Below are positions 33,061-45,407 of a DNA stretch of 64,000 bases, piece after piece. The first letter of the stretch is position 1, and the number at the start of each line of letters is the position of its first letter. The translations under genes were made by a program, and so were the position numbers. The notes below the pieces were generated by a model, which was not told where the DNA came from, ran no database searches, and worked only from the letters and a program-made list of their open reading frames with translations. Origin of the DNA: Corella eumyota (lineage: Eukaryota > Chordata > Ascidiacea > Phlebobranchia > Corellidae); contig OY720097.1 of assembly GCA_963082875.1 (NCBI GenBank), positions 15,570,501-15,634,500 of the forward strand, read 5' to 3'.

Positions 33061-34292
33061 TTACCAAAGAAAAGGAATAAAGGCCTTTCTTTGGTTGGGA
33101 TAATTGGGAAAAGTTTCCTTATACCATGTGTGTGATCCCATGCCCATACATGCATGAGCTACTATATTATAAACCATTACTATCCACCAAGATCTGCACT
33201 GGTCAGAAATTATTACCAAGAAAGCAACATAAGCCAGCACTTCAGCAAAATAATGTGGGCAAGAAACGTACTCGAACATACCCCCTTTTGGTAACCCATG
33301 GGCATTTTTCTTTACCCCACCTAAATAAAAAACAATAGATTACCAACAAAGTTAACTCATATTTACTGGTGTTTAAAATTTTTTTTAAATACATCACCTG
33401 ATTTCCTTAAGTTTGCTAAAATAGAATGACTCTGTTGATGCACAAATGAGGCACATAAGAAAATACAAACTCCAATGAAATGTTTTAACTTGAAGGTGCC
33501 AAATGGAAGATCTTGAATTGGTAAGCACTCAGTCATCATAATTGGGGCCTAAAGTATTAAGTAAGTTATTAAAGGGTTGAAGAAAATAAGTTAGTGTTTA
33601 AAATAAGAACAACATTACGTTTCCCTACCAAACTTAAGTAAAACACAAAGCCCCAAAGATATTGGATAAGGTTTATTTTCCCCTTTTCTGAGAAAACACT
33701 AACAAACAAACATTCATACAATCTTTTGGTTGAGTGGACAGCTATCATGAACATAACAAGTAGAAGAGAGATCTGGTCACCTAAATAAATTGACAATTTA
33801 AATTAGGAAATTTAAGAAAAAATTCAAAGATTATTTTATATACATTTTGTTAATGACCATTTTTGTTCGAGTTTTCTTCTATTGCAAATGCATTAGCAAT
33901 CCAGTTTTTATTTATTAAACCATAACACAATCCAAGCATTGTTAAAAAGCAAACATCATTCCAAATTGTAGCAAAAACGTAAAAGTGTGTAAAGTATCTG
34001 GCAAAAAAACAATAAAGTGAAAAGTCTGATAGTTACAAGCACATTAAATAAACAGATAAAATGCAGTAAATTTTAAATTAACACTTGCATACCTTTTTGG
34101 TACATCCATGATGGAAACATGAAATTTCTTAGACTTTCCATAATTTAAAATGTATCTGGCCACATTACCAGCACTTGATCCAGGAGGTATACAATAAATG
34201 AGGAAATATAAGGTTGACAAAAATACAATTAATATAACCCATATGATGTTTAGCACGGTTATAGGAAAACCTAACAAATATGAGTACACCAT
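33061..34292 (-). CDS. SRD5A3: Polyprenol/polyprenal reductase SRD5A3
   Basis: Five exons, 5' to 3': 34093-34292, 33858-33997, 33629-33780, 33398-33548, 33061-33320, giving 300 residues (human 318). The C-terminal steroid 5-alpha-reductase domain is clear: ANLRKSGG, KGGMFEYVSCPHYFAEVL (human DWFEYVSSPNYLAELM) and the terminal YPNQRKAFIPFLW (human YPKHRKAFLPFLF). HSTKRLYECLFVS matches human HSLRRLWECLYVS. It is a multi-pass ER membrane enzyme in dolichol synthesis, needed for N-glycosylation. The donor of exon 2 (G|GTCATT) is weak and chosen because it keeps frame. The gene is divergent from UFSP2 with start codons only 228 bp apart. Confidence 0.92.
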
Positions 34293-34520
34293 CTTTGTCT
34301 TAAAATTAATGAAGTATTTTTGGTTGTATTAAAATAAACACGCTTTTACTTCTAAGTTAATTACCTAGAAAGTTAAACGCCTACACTTCCTAGTTAAACT
34401 TTGGACCTTACTTAATTACCGAGGATAAACAAAATGTAAATAAACATTATTGCGCACTCAAGCATTTTAAAATATGAAAACGTCACTTCTAGATCAGCTG
34501 TTTTGCTTTTGACACATGTT
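34293..34520. promoter_or_regulatory. Bidirectional promoter SRD5A3 (-) / UFSP2 (+)
   Basis: Only 228 bp separate the two divergent start codons, so the core promoters of both genes must lie here or overlap their leaders. A short upstream ATG at 34516 opens an 11-codon frame (stop at 34546-34548) that overlaps the UFSP2 start out of frame. Confidence 0.6.
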
Positions 34521-37500
34521 ATGTACTGTAAGGAAATGGATAAAGTAATTTTTCTTTCTAAGAACGTAGAACAAGTAAGTATAATTAGGTATTTGCTAAA
34601 TACATGTATTTAAAATTTAAATTGACTGTATTCACAAAGGCATAATACAACTTTTAAACGGCGCAAACAGACAAATTTGAGAAATGTTTCACTGAAAAAA
34701 TTTCAAAATTTTTATTTGATTTTTTAAATCCTTTAATTTATTTTATAGAAACTTGAAAAAGTTTTACAAGATAGTGAATCTAGAGGATTTTTAGTTGGAT
34801 GGCAAACTTTTGATAATTCAACCTATATCTCTGGCTGTGTTTCTGAACTCAAAGAAAGCAACTCAGACGATTCAATAAATAATTTCTTGCCTTCAGGTTT
34901 TTTTTTTTTGTATATATCTTTATCCTCGATGTGGGAAAGTTGAATGCGCGACTTAAAAATAACCCAGTCTCTAGTTGCCTGTGACAGTTTGGGATATTAT
35001 AGATTATAATTGCATGATAATTATACTGCTGATTAAGTGCTGGCTCAGCAGGAGTTTGTACCGTTTATAGCGCCTTACTCAAGAGCGCTACAGCATGAGG
35101 TCAGTGGGGATTGAACCCATGACCCCATGTGTGGTGTAGCAAGTGTTCTTACAACTACACCACGCTGCTGGTTTGTTGATTAAAGCCTAAAATAATAAGA
35201 TTTATTACTTGATGTTTTGGGTTGAATGTGCAGTGTATATGGTATTTTATTTAAACAATCTGTCTATATAAAAGACATCTTTTATTTGTTTATACAAAAT
35301 TGATTTTAATTTGGATAACATATTTAGGAATTCGAATATGTGGAAGTTATGGAAATAAATCGAATCCACTTGATACTCACTTCAGCTTAACAGAAGACAA
35401 GTTAGGTTGTAATGTTGAGTATGAAGTGTTATCAGATTTAAAAATAAAGGAACAGTTTTTATTGAATACTGAATTTCATATTACCGGAAAAATTACATGG
35501 AATATAAAGGTTAAAAATGGTATGTGTAACAATAGTGAAAAACTGAAATTTTGTAGTGCTTTATGGTTTTTATTTATACCATGTTTTGTATTTTTTTTTA
35601 GGTAAATTAGAAAGTTATGTTGATGAGGAAACTTTAAATAAATATGCATATTATTTAAAAGAACACAACATCATTATTAGTTCTAACTCTTTGGACGAAT
35701 TACCTACAAATATTTTTAATAAAAAGTCATCTAAAACAGTTAGTGTAAAACTAGTTCAAAATTTAAAATCAGAAAGCAACATTGTTCCAACACTAAAATA
35801 TGAAAATCAAGATTCAAATCAATTTGAAATTCCAATTTGTGTTGATGTGCTGTGTTATGCCAACCAAAATACAACTGCTAATCAGTAAGTTTAAATTTTA
35901 TTAAAATTTTAAATGTTGTGCATCAGAATATAAATAATAATTTTTTTACAAATTTAATTAAGTTTTTTGGTTACGGCTTTAGGCTTTACAGCAATTTCGA
36001 TCAAGCATTAAGTCGTCATCTGAATTCAACATTTTCATGTCTTGAGACTTTTATGACAACCGACAAGGAAATAGGGATTCCAAAATGTCACCATTTTGTT
36101 TTGCCACAATGGTGCCATCCAGTGTCTATATTTTATCCTCAAAACATGTGCGATGATGATTTGTTAACATACAGAAAGGTATTTGCTTGGACAATTTTTA
36201 AGTTTTAGATTCAGCGATGATTTTATTTTGTTTTCTGTCAAAAACTATGTAATTGACTAACTAAGTTTCATTTAAAATTTTTTAGGATGTTTTGCATCAA
36301 CGATTTTTGGAACTTTGCACCAGACCAATATTCAGGAAACGAAATGCAATAGACTTGACTACAGATCAAAATAAATTTATTCTCACTAATGTTCATGTTG
36401 GGTTAAAAGATCCAGTTATTATAGATGGAAAGGTAAGTTACAAAAATTATTAATAACTTTTATGTGTAATTGTATTTTTATTCATAAGGCTTACATACTT
36501 TGTTCTAAACAAGTAGGTTCATTTAGTCTTTAGTTTAATTTTGACCAATATTATTTATTAAAAGATGTTTGTTTAAATATGATTTAAAACTTTAAAAATA
36601 TTACTTATAAATTATGGCTTTTAAAATAACATTTCTTCAACATCAGAACCATCTTATACATGGAACATATAGTTATCATCACTATATGCAAGATAAAATA
36701 GATGATAATGGCTGGGGTTGTGCTTACAGATCTTTACAAACTATTATTTCATGGTTTGTTCATCAAGGTTATACTTCAAAAACCATTCCAACGCACAAAG
36801 AAATTCAACAGGTATATACTTAATTATTTTTTGAACAAAAAAAAATGGTTTACTATTTTATAACTTATTAAGACATGCCTTTAAGTCCTAAGTAATAATT
36901 TTTAAATCTTACTTTTTTATATTCCAGATACTAGTTAATGTAGGTGACAAACCTAAGGAGTTTGTAGGCACGAGAAAATGGATTGGATCCATTGAAGTAA
37001 GTAATGTGTTGAACGAGTACCTTGGTGTTACATCTAAGATCATGTTTGTTAGTCAGGGGGCTGAACTAGCATCGAGGGGAAGAGAACTTTCAATGCATTT
37101 TGAAAAACAAGGAACACCAGTAATGATAGGTCTGTATATTATTAATTATTTTCATAGTAACATTATAATTATGTTTAAAATAAATAAAGTACCTAATATA
37201 TAGTGTTTATACTACCTTAAAATAGATATCAACATCTTTTTTTTACTGGTTTTGAAAGTATTTTATTTTTAATGTTTATTTATAATTAATATCCCATTAA
37301 ATAAGCATTTTTAAACCTTGATATACATATTCACCAAACAATTAATGCTTCAGTTTATTTTCCTTTTACTGAATTATTAATTAACTCTATTAGGAGGTGG
37401 GGTTCTTGCCCACACAATCTTAGGAGTAAGATTCAGTGAAACGAGTGGAGAAACTCGCTTTCTCATCCTGGATCCACATTACACTGGATCGGAGGACCTG

Positions 37501-37605
37501 AAAACTATCCAGGATAAGGGATGGTGCGGGTGGAAAGCACCAAGTTTTTGGAACCAGACGGCTTATTATAACTTGTGCTTACCACAAACACCAGACGTGT
37601 TTTAA
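34521..37605 (+). CDS. UFSP2: UFM1-specific protease 2 (UFSP2)
   Basis: Nine exons (34521-34574, 34749-34896, 35328-35519, 35602-35884, 35983-36178, 36286-36432, 36647-36811, 36928-37129, 37394-37605) give 532 residues (human 469). The C-terminal papain-like protease domain is highly conserved: [14 protein letters not shown] with catalytic Cys at about 365, [20 protein letters not shown] with catalytic Asp489 and His491, and the terminal [14 protein letters not shown] then [15 protein letters not shown]2 matures the UFM1 precursor and removes UFM1 from targets at the ER. The N-terminal half is diverged and Ser/Asn/Lys-rich, which explains the extra length. Intron 2 carries an inverted SINE. 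The first exon is short and its start is the least certain part. Confidence 0.93.
34903..35172 (-). mobile_element. tRNA-derived SINE, copy 2, inverted in UFSP2 intron 2
   Basis: Reverse complement of the family at 11209-11508. On the minus strand it begins CCAGCAGCGTGGTGTAG, carries the B box GGTTCAATCCC, and shares the body (GCTGAGCCAGCACTTAATCA, AAACTG then CACAGGCAACT) and the closing GAGGATAAAGATATA plus an A-run, seen as the T-run at 34898-34909 on the plus strand. It lacks the 25-bp internal duplication of copy 1. Confidence 0.82.
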
Positions 37606-39368
37606 TTCAACTTGAAAATGTGTTTTAAGAGTTAATTTATATTTGTACAAAGTCCTAGGTGGTCGTTCTTGAAGATAATATAAAACCATTTTATTTAATA
37701 TTGTTTGTTTATTAGACTTCCACCTGGGTGTGTGAAAGATTAAAGTCTTTTGCGTGATTTATAAAATATATTATGTTCATGAAAAGGCATTTGACGCTAA
37801 GGCTAAATAACGTTTTACATTACAATATGCTGTTATTTTAAAGGTGACTTAAAGATTTTATTTTAAAGGGGTTATCCTGTGTGCCAGTTTCTTCAAGGAT
37901 GACAAAACTTATTCTACTAATAATTTTTTTTCGAATTAAGTTTCTGCAAACTTTCTGAATTTAAGTCTTTAAAAGTTTTAATAAGTTTCGCTATTTTTTG
38001 TTAAAAACAAAGGTATATTTGTTTATTTTTTAAAGTAACTGATGTACTATTAGGTAAAGTGCAATACGTTTGGGTTTTAAGTTACAAGTTTCGTGTATTT
38101 GGGGATTATTTTCTATTCGAATTGGGGTTTTACGCGGGGTTGTTTTACGAATTTGTTTTTGCGAATTAAAATCTATTTTAGGCTTTTTATTTGTGCTGGT
38201 AAGTGGTTGTGTAGTTATATTTCGTGTTATTAAATTTTAAATATTTTTTTAGAATAAGAACAGACCTATAAAATACAGGTTTTTATCGCTAAGTAAGTAA
38301 ATAGAAATAAATTATAAAAGTTGTCAATTTAAACAGAAAATGGTCTGTATTTTTAAGACAAAAAATCTAATAAACAAAGAAAAACTGATTTTTACGCTTA
38401 ATTAACTTGCGTTTTGAAATGACACTGATGATAAGTTTGAAAAATTGACTCATGACCCGCGAGACGTCACAATAACTCGGTGATGGAAATAAAAAACAAA
38501 GAAATTTAATCTGGTCATTCACCTTTCCTTACAAATTAAATAAAATAATTTGTTTTACAATAATAGTACGTGATATTCGTAATTTCACGAAAAGAATATC
38601 GATTTAAATATTTGTTTTTGTTAAATCGATTTTGTAGAATCCATAAACGATAAACCTATGTAATGACAGCAAGCCTGTGTAAACGCAATCGAGGAATTAA
38701 CACTGCAGGCTATAGCGATATCTAGGTATTTTTAATTGTAAGCGCATGAGAACCACACTAACGTGAAGTTGCCGAGAAAAAATAGTTTTAGAAGCGTTTC
38801 AAATTTCCTAATTGTAAAGCGCTAGTCAAAATGAGTAATTATCGAAATATTTTTCGCAAAGAGAAAGCAAAACCACGAAGCCTACTTTTTTAACGAAAGT
38901 TAGTTAATAAGAAAAATAGAATAGAATTTGTAAAGAAATAGGAATAATTGACTAAAGGGTAACTGTTTATTTACTGGATGACAAATTTCGTTTTCAAATA
39001 TTATCTTTTGTTAAAATTTACTTCAATTTTTTTTGAGTAGTGCTGACTCAATAATAAAAAAAATATATAGGTCGTGAAATATTAATTGTCGTATAAAAGT
39101 TGTAAAAAAATTGAAATATACATAAGAAAACTGTTTTATTACAGACCAATGGTATAACAAAGAGTTTACAAGATGTTGTAGCTTTTAAAACTGTTACAAA
39201 CAAGCTTACTTGACATTTCTATTTTGTGTTGGAAACACCCATTTTCGTGGAAGTTATATGTTTATTATTTTATGAGATTACAGTTCAGTGTTAAGGTATA
39301 CAAGAAAGTCTTACACTTAATAGTTTTCTTCTATAGTTTATAAATTAGAGAAATTTAAGTTTAAAAAA
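37606..39368. other. Intergenic: UFSP2 3' region and MS4A-like promoter region
   Basis: 1.76 kb without a convincing frame. Between about 38400 and 38850 the sequence is less AT-rich and holds TGACTCA (AP-1-like, near 38445) and GAGACGTCAC. These are candidate regulatory sites only. Confidence 0.45.
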
Positions 39369-40692
39369 ATGGCAAGTCGACAATCGCCTTCTGATAGTAG
39401 TCAGGAAATGTCGTCGAGCGGAACTGAAAGTAAAGATATTCTTTCCAGTCAGCAAAGTGATCAAATATCCTCGAAAGACGATTTGCTTGACTCCCAATCT
39501 AAACTCGAAAACGTGGGCTACGATGACGTCACGAAACAAACTATCCGTGTTCAGATAATAAAACGCATTGGTGTGAGTTCACTAGGCTTTTAATATTTTG
39601 ACTCTTTAAATTTGCAAGAAGATTTTAGTTTTAGTCTTTAATATAAAATTTTGTTACTATTGTCTGGAAAATTTCAAATATGTGTCTGATTTAAATTAAC
39701 TTGGCGTTTCTTAAATAACAATCTTTGTTTCGGTCTATTACAGATCATACAAATTATTTTGGGAGTACTCAGTATTGTGGTTTCAATCCCGTTAACAGTG
39801 TTTGGAAAAGCGGTAGGCAGTGGGACTTGGTGTTCTATATTTGTAAGTTTTTAATGATCAAAATATTGTTTCATGCACTTCGAATTGTTTTGATTATGTT
39901 GCACTTTTAAAGTTTACAAAAAAATATTCTATTTGAGATCAAATTAAAAAAAAACACAGAATCCTTAAAGCAAATTAAAGAGTCGCAATTTGCAAGTACT
40001 TGCAAAAGTAATTATCTTATTTATTTTCTAGTTTCTGATAATGGGAGGCTTTGAATACACCGCATGCCAGACAAATCGTTCGTTTCGGGTTAGTAACACA
40101 TGTTAACTAAGATGACGTCAAGCGCTCTTGGATGTTTATTTATATTGTAAACAACTTGGCGCTTCACACTGCGCACTAATTTATCATTCTGTTAAAGGTC
40201 ATTGCGGTTTTTGGTGGCTGTTGCATTCATTTTTCGCTTCTGATGGCTTGCATTGAAGGCTTCGAGTTGTATATTGTGATGATCAACAGACAACTTATAG
40301 TGGTAAAACTCTTTAGCATATTTACATTACACATAGTTAGTTATACAACAATTAAAAAAAATTAATGATTTTAGTATTCACTTATTCTGCATTTAATATT
40401 GGAAGTAATCGCGATTTCCGAAATGATTTTGACTTCGGTAGCTTTGTGTTACTTTTACGCTGGAAGAAATAACGTCAAACCAACGAAAAAAATCAAGGTA
40501 GAATTTATATGCAAATTGTATAAACAGCAATTTACGTATTATTTTGCATAAGATAAGCATACTGCATTTATGTACTTAAGTATTTCAAGAATGTTTTGCC
40601 AATATTTTTAAAATATAAAATTTTAGGAGAGTACAAAGGATATATCGACATCGCGCAGAGTTGTAAAAGTCTTACTTGGTGACCAAGAATAA
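39369..40692 (+). CDS. MS4A-like four-transmembrane protein
   Basis: Six exons (39369-39572, 39744-39842, 40032-40088, 40198-40302, 40375-40497, 40627-40692), nearly all phase 0, give 217 residues. The hydrophilic Ser/Gln/Asp-rich N-terminus (about 60 residues) leads into TM1 about 69-88 (IIQIILGVLSIVVSIPLTVF), TM2 about 98-113 (CSIFFLIMGGFEYTA), TM3 about 121-144 and TM4 about 152-185. A short basic tail ends RRVVKVLLGDQE. The pattern of a long cytosolic N-terminus, IQI-LG at TM1, W then FLIMGG at TM2, and close TM2/TM3 is that of MS4A/CD20-like proteins. It is not a true tetraspanin, since a CCG-type large loop is absent. Exon 1 ends at GGT|GTGAGT because that keeps the hydrophobic frame. 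Function unknown. Confidence 0.7.
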
Positions 40693-40923
40693 CTTTCTTT
40701 AACTTTTATTCTATGTATTATTTCTTGCCAGTGTACAGTTGTAAAAAAAGACTTTTATGATGCCTTTTTAAAGTTCGCTTGTGATGCTGCTAATGATAAT
40801 TTCAAGTTCCAGTTCTATTTTATGCTTAGTATTTAATTAGGTTTTGACCTTTTTTTACAAGTCATACACGGCTTAATGTATAATGCTTATTTTTTTAATT
40901 AATTTTTATTTTGTGTATTACAC

Positions 40924-40929
40924 AATAAA
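40924..40929 (+). terminator. Poly(A) signal of the MS4A-like gene
   Basis: AATAAA, 230 nt beyond the stop. The convergent SLC10 gene has its own signal (reverse complement) at 41021-41026, so the two 3' ends nearly meet. Confidence 0.55.
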
Positions 40930-41055
40930 TAAAACGCACAAACACTGAAATATATAATTTAACACTTTGAATATATGGTAGTTTTTTTGTATATGTACAA
41001 ATAGTAATTGTCATGGCTACTTTATTGCATTAATACTATCCTAATTTGAGTATCT

Positions 41056-44000
41056 TTATTGCGTGCCTCCATAGTGTAAAATTCCACCAGCTGAATTTTG
41101 TCGTCCGCTAACTAATTGGCTACTGTCGTTGGCAGAATTATCGTAACTGTCCTCAGGCGAGTACTTGTGCTTTAGTGGTAGATCGTGAGGTACGTTTCTG
41201 CCGCTAGTAGTCGCTAGGTCACTGTTGAATGAACCATTACTGCTTGGCGAACGCTGGTAAAGGGTTCCGCCGATCGGTTTCGGGTCTTCTCCGCCTAGTT
41301 CTGCGCTCCAGTCGGTATCGAACTTTTCGTACGTTATTCGAGAATGTGCAGCAAGGAGTTCATCGGCGTGGTATCTTCTGTAAATCCGGAACGCTACAAT
41401 CATTCCCAAACCTTCTAAACCTTGGAATATAGCGTAATAGAGCGGAAACAAGAAATAAGCGCCCATGGTTTGTTGAGCGAAAGCCATCTTTAAGATTGTT
41501 GAACTCAGTTGGCTGTTTTGACATCCGGTTTCTATGGCAACCGTTCGTCTGCTTGCATCAGGAAGTCTAAAACCTGTAGCTAGTAGGTAGCCCGATCCAT
41601 ATCCAATCAATGGAGTAATAAAGGCAATGACGTAACTCGGACCAGAAATAGCGGTGAAAATTAAAGATTGGAAAAGAATTATCGATAAAAGCATTAGAGC
41701 GATAAAAGAAACGCCAACGCTAATCAGAGAAATCTATAAAAACAAATAAAAGTTTTTTAATAAATCAATAAATGTAATAAACGTAATTAACTTACATTGC
41801 AATTAAATCCTGCAAATAACAACACGGTCACGTTAAACAAAATTGATAAAAAACTTAATTTAAATATAAAATTTTAGATTATCGTAAGTACTTTTAGTAA
41901 TTCAATTTGTAAAAATAAAAATTAACCTTTAAAATAGTAGTGGCCACTTTTTCGTTTTTCATTCGAATTCCAATACCGGCAGCCACCGGCAATAACGTCA
42001 TAATTAAAGTTAAAATTACGCCACCAAATGGTACCAACTGACCGATCATAGAAACTTCAATCCAGCTTGAACCGTACATGAATATGCATAGGGGCATTAA
42101 CACTAAGGCCAAAACAGTGGAAATTGTGGACATCAATATACTGAAACATTAAAAAAATCAAATTTAAAACACAAAGTCTTAGCTTGAAGATGTATTGCAA
42201 ACTTTATGTATTATTTTAAATTTAAAAAAAGCATAAAATTAACAAAGGGCACTTGAAGTATAGAGTGACAGCAGACGACTTACTTAATATTTTACGTCAC
42301 AAAATACTTATACAAACAAAGCAAACCACTTGACTAAAGTGTTTTGTGAGTATTTTTGATAAAAATAACGTGCTTGTCCTATACGCAAAATAAATTTATC
42401 AACTAACATGAAAAATTTACATATTGTTGCAAATTTTTTTGTGATAAAGGTCAGTTTTCTATTTTAGATTTAAAATCTGCAGAACGTGGGATTTGATAAC
42501 GATAAGCAAATAACAACCTTAATGATTAAACGACGAACAATGCTACAATGCTACTTATTTTACCAGGTATTTGTCATTCTACTGCACGTTTGCGTGGGCA
42601 ATTGTGTATTTTTTAGAAGTTCTTAATACAAATGAAATGACTAAGAAATTCTCTTAATTCGCCCACGGAAAATCGCATGTGTCTAACAGGAAATCGAAAC
42701 CCACAAGTCTATACGAAAGTTTGCAGATTTGCAATCGTTTTTTTTTAAATATGATTCATAGAATTATTCGAGTTTTTCTGTAAAATTCCATTTATTTTTA
42801 AAAAAATTTTTGGGCGGTATGCTTAGTCGGGGTTTCTTTTTTTTACTGAACAGTTAGGTTAGCATAATAAAATGTACATGGACAAAAAAACTGGATTTTC
42901 CAATTTCAAAAAAAAAAATTTTAACCACAACATTGCAAGGGTAATAGAAATAGTGACTTGGCAAAAATGCGGAAAATATTTGGAAAATTAGTTTCCTGAT
43001 ACACCCGCATTTATTGATACGAAACTACTCGAGCGAAATACCTCAAACTCGCGTAATGAAATCCTACGCCCACGTCGTTACGCAATTGAATTACGCCCTC
43101 GCAAATAAACGCTGGTAGACGTAATATTACGTTTTATTTAAATAAGAGAGGACAAAAGAAGCAAACTTAATGCAACATTTATTCAAGTCACTGAACTTTA
43201 CTTATGCAACCATCTTTTTCGTTTAGTTTACAAGTGAATTTTTATTAAATTAAACGTGATTTTTATTTGGCATTCTGTTACGTATACTGTATCACTTAAT
43301 GTTATACAATCTGTCTTGCTTTAGAAATATCAAACCTCAAATTTGTGTCTCCGTACAAGAAATAAGTCAGTAAGTTGGACAAATTTCCTCCCGGGCAACT
43401 TCCAGTAACTAGAATAGCGATCGCTGCTACTTTATCCAAACCAAACAATTTTGCCATTAGAAACGATACAAAGGGCATTATGCCAAATTGACAAACGGCC
43501 GCAATAATAATACCTGCAAAACACAATAACCATTTTGTTAGGATTTTCAGAATTGGGTTAATTTTAAATCCATTACTTTGAATGCGACGTTAAGGTGAAT
43601 GTCGGAAATTGATTTGTTGTTTTTAGACGCTATAAAATATAATCGTCTGCTTATGTAGGCGATTGATCGCTGGAAATGATTCAAAGTGGCATATTTTTAA
43701 CGCTTTAACTTATGAGAAAGGGCCTTTATCACCTTAAAATTGTAAAAATTGGTATTTAATATATTCGTAGGCAGAAGCCCACGACGAACATACCTGGAGG
43801 CTGAATTAACTTTTTTATTAGTTTAATAAAAAACATAATTTGCATCGAACTTTTGTGTAGGCAATGTTTGGTGATAGATAATTTATTTTTAATGTTTGTT
43901 TTGGTAATTTTTAATATGTGGGCTGTATTACCACTATACCATACCTGTGGGCTGCATTAAATGCTCCTTGATAATTTGTATATCCATCGTGCAGCCTAAG

Positions 44001-44374
44001 CCAAGCATGGTTTGAATCACAACTAGAACCAAGACTGCTTCAATTCCCGAATTTAACCCTGGGCTTCGTCTCATTTTTTCTACAATTTGGGCAATATTTT
44101 TGTCGGTCGTTGTCAGTTCTCGGTTGTTAGGTTCGGGTTGACTAGTTTCTTGCATTAAACTAGCCGGGTACGACTCGACCGTCGAGTTTTGACATTCGGT
44201 CGTTGTCGTTGCAACTGTAATGCTAATGACGTCATCATCTGTTGTCGTTTCTGGTGACGTCACTGGTGTTATTGTCGTCTGAACATCAGTTTGTAATTCC
44301 TGACCACTCGAGGTCGTAAAACCATTTTTGATTAAACCACAAAATATTACGAAACTTAAATAAATAACTTTCAT
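41056..44374 (-). CDS. SLC10-family sodium/bile-acid-type cotransporter
   Basis: Four exons, 5' to 3': 43945-44374, 43336-43513, 41927-42140, 41056-41733, giving 499 residues. Family motifs: LVLVVIQTMLGLGCTMD (TM1 region), VTGSCPGGNLSNLLTYFL (sodium-site CPGGNLSN), GDTNLSILMSTISTVLAL, and ETGCQNSQLSSTILKMAF (SLC10A1/A2 ETGMQNTQL). About nine hydrophobic segments follow an N-terminal signal-like segment and a Ser/Thr-rich ectodomain of about 90 residues. SLC10A1/A2 have only short N-termini, so the leader is unusual; SLC10A3/A5-type members have longer ones. The cytosolic C-terminus (about 85 residues) is hydrophilic. Substrate cannot be inferred. I join exons 3 and 4 directly: TTILK|ISLIS aligns with human IILKIGSIA. 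Confidence 0.9.
42141..43335 (-). other. SLC10 intron 2 with a TTACG/CGTAA cluster
   Basis: A 1.2-kb intron, AT-rich except for about 43020-43130, where CpG-containing TTACG or CGTAA half-sites occur five times within about 80 bp (near 43052, 43078, 43091, 43120, 43126). Such half-sites are C/EBP- and PAR-bZIP-like. A possible intronic enhancer; no coding sequence seen. Confidence 0.4.
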
Positions 44375-45407
44375 TCTTCTTAATTCTTTTTAAAAATAAT
44401 TTTATTATTATTACATGTGTTTTGTGTATTTTTAAACTTTATAAAATAATTTTTTTATATTAAATCTGACAAGTCAATTGTTTTGTAAAATTAAGACTGT
44501 TTAACTATAAAAAGCAGTTTTTACGCCTAACTAAAACTACATTTTTGTTGTAAATTTTGGCCTGGTAGTTACATTACATCTTTGTGTTATTCCAATCCTA
44601 TACAATCTTTTTATTTTTTACAATTTTTCTTATTAAGTTAAAAAAACTTAAGCCTTCTCAATATTGCAGTGTCTTATTATTTCTAATAAGAAGCTTTTCT
44701 TATTTCTGACAGCGTGCATTTGACGTCGTCGGCACCCAATGAAATATTTATAACATAACAACCAACTCAGCCATCTAATTCGTACGAATTGTCCGAGGAA
44801 AAAAATAAAACCGTCCAATCACTTTGAAAGTTATTGATCTTAGGAATGGAAATCGATTTTACGGTCTTCGAGTTAAAGAATCTAACTTGCAGCTAATGTG
44901 ATGCAGACAATTGGTTAACATATGGTTGTAATTACAAGGCTTTGTTAACAAGAGGCCTTTGTATCCAATCTTTATCGAACCAAACAATGCGATTTTTATA
45001 CTTCCCTTTAAATATTTTCAACTATATTAGTGGGTTTTGTGAAATTGTTTAATATTTAGTAAATTCTTTTTTAATATAGAGTTTTAAAAAGGTAAATTTC
45101 CACTCTTGATTAGCTGAAATGTTTTTGTCAAATCAATAAAAACTCTTTGAAAATTGTTCAATTGAACAGAGTCTTAATTAGAATTTAGATCGATAGCTTT
45201 TAACTTTAAAGTCGGCTTTGCTTTTGCTTATCTAGGACAACAATATGTTGTTGCATTTGGTAACTTAATTAAAGAATTAAATATAAAACAAGAGCTTCAA
45301 CAAATTTATTTTATTTAAGGTGTAATATAAATACTATGTTTTGTTAAACTGTAATATTGATGTAGATAAATAATTAAAGATGAAAACAAAATATACAAGT
45401 CTTATCA
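44375..45407. other. Intergenic: SLC10 upstream, TNFR-like downstream
   Basis: 1.0 kb of AT-rich DNA between same-strand (-) genes. The TNFR-like poly(A) signal (reverse complement of AATAAA) lies at 45305-45310. No reading frame of note. Confidence 0.55.

Noticed and set aside
33126-33338. Plus-strand frame over the last SRD5A3 exon
   Set aside because: Opposite-strand shadow; the minus frame has clear homology.
41796-41809. A 14-nt SLC10 micro-exon bounded by AG and GTAAGT (minus strand)
   Set aside because: Its length is not a multiple of three, so it would break the frame between exons 3 and 4. Direct joining aligns with the family.
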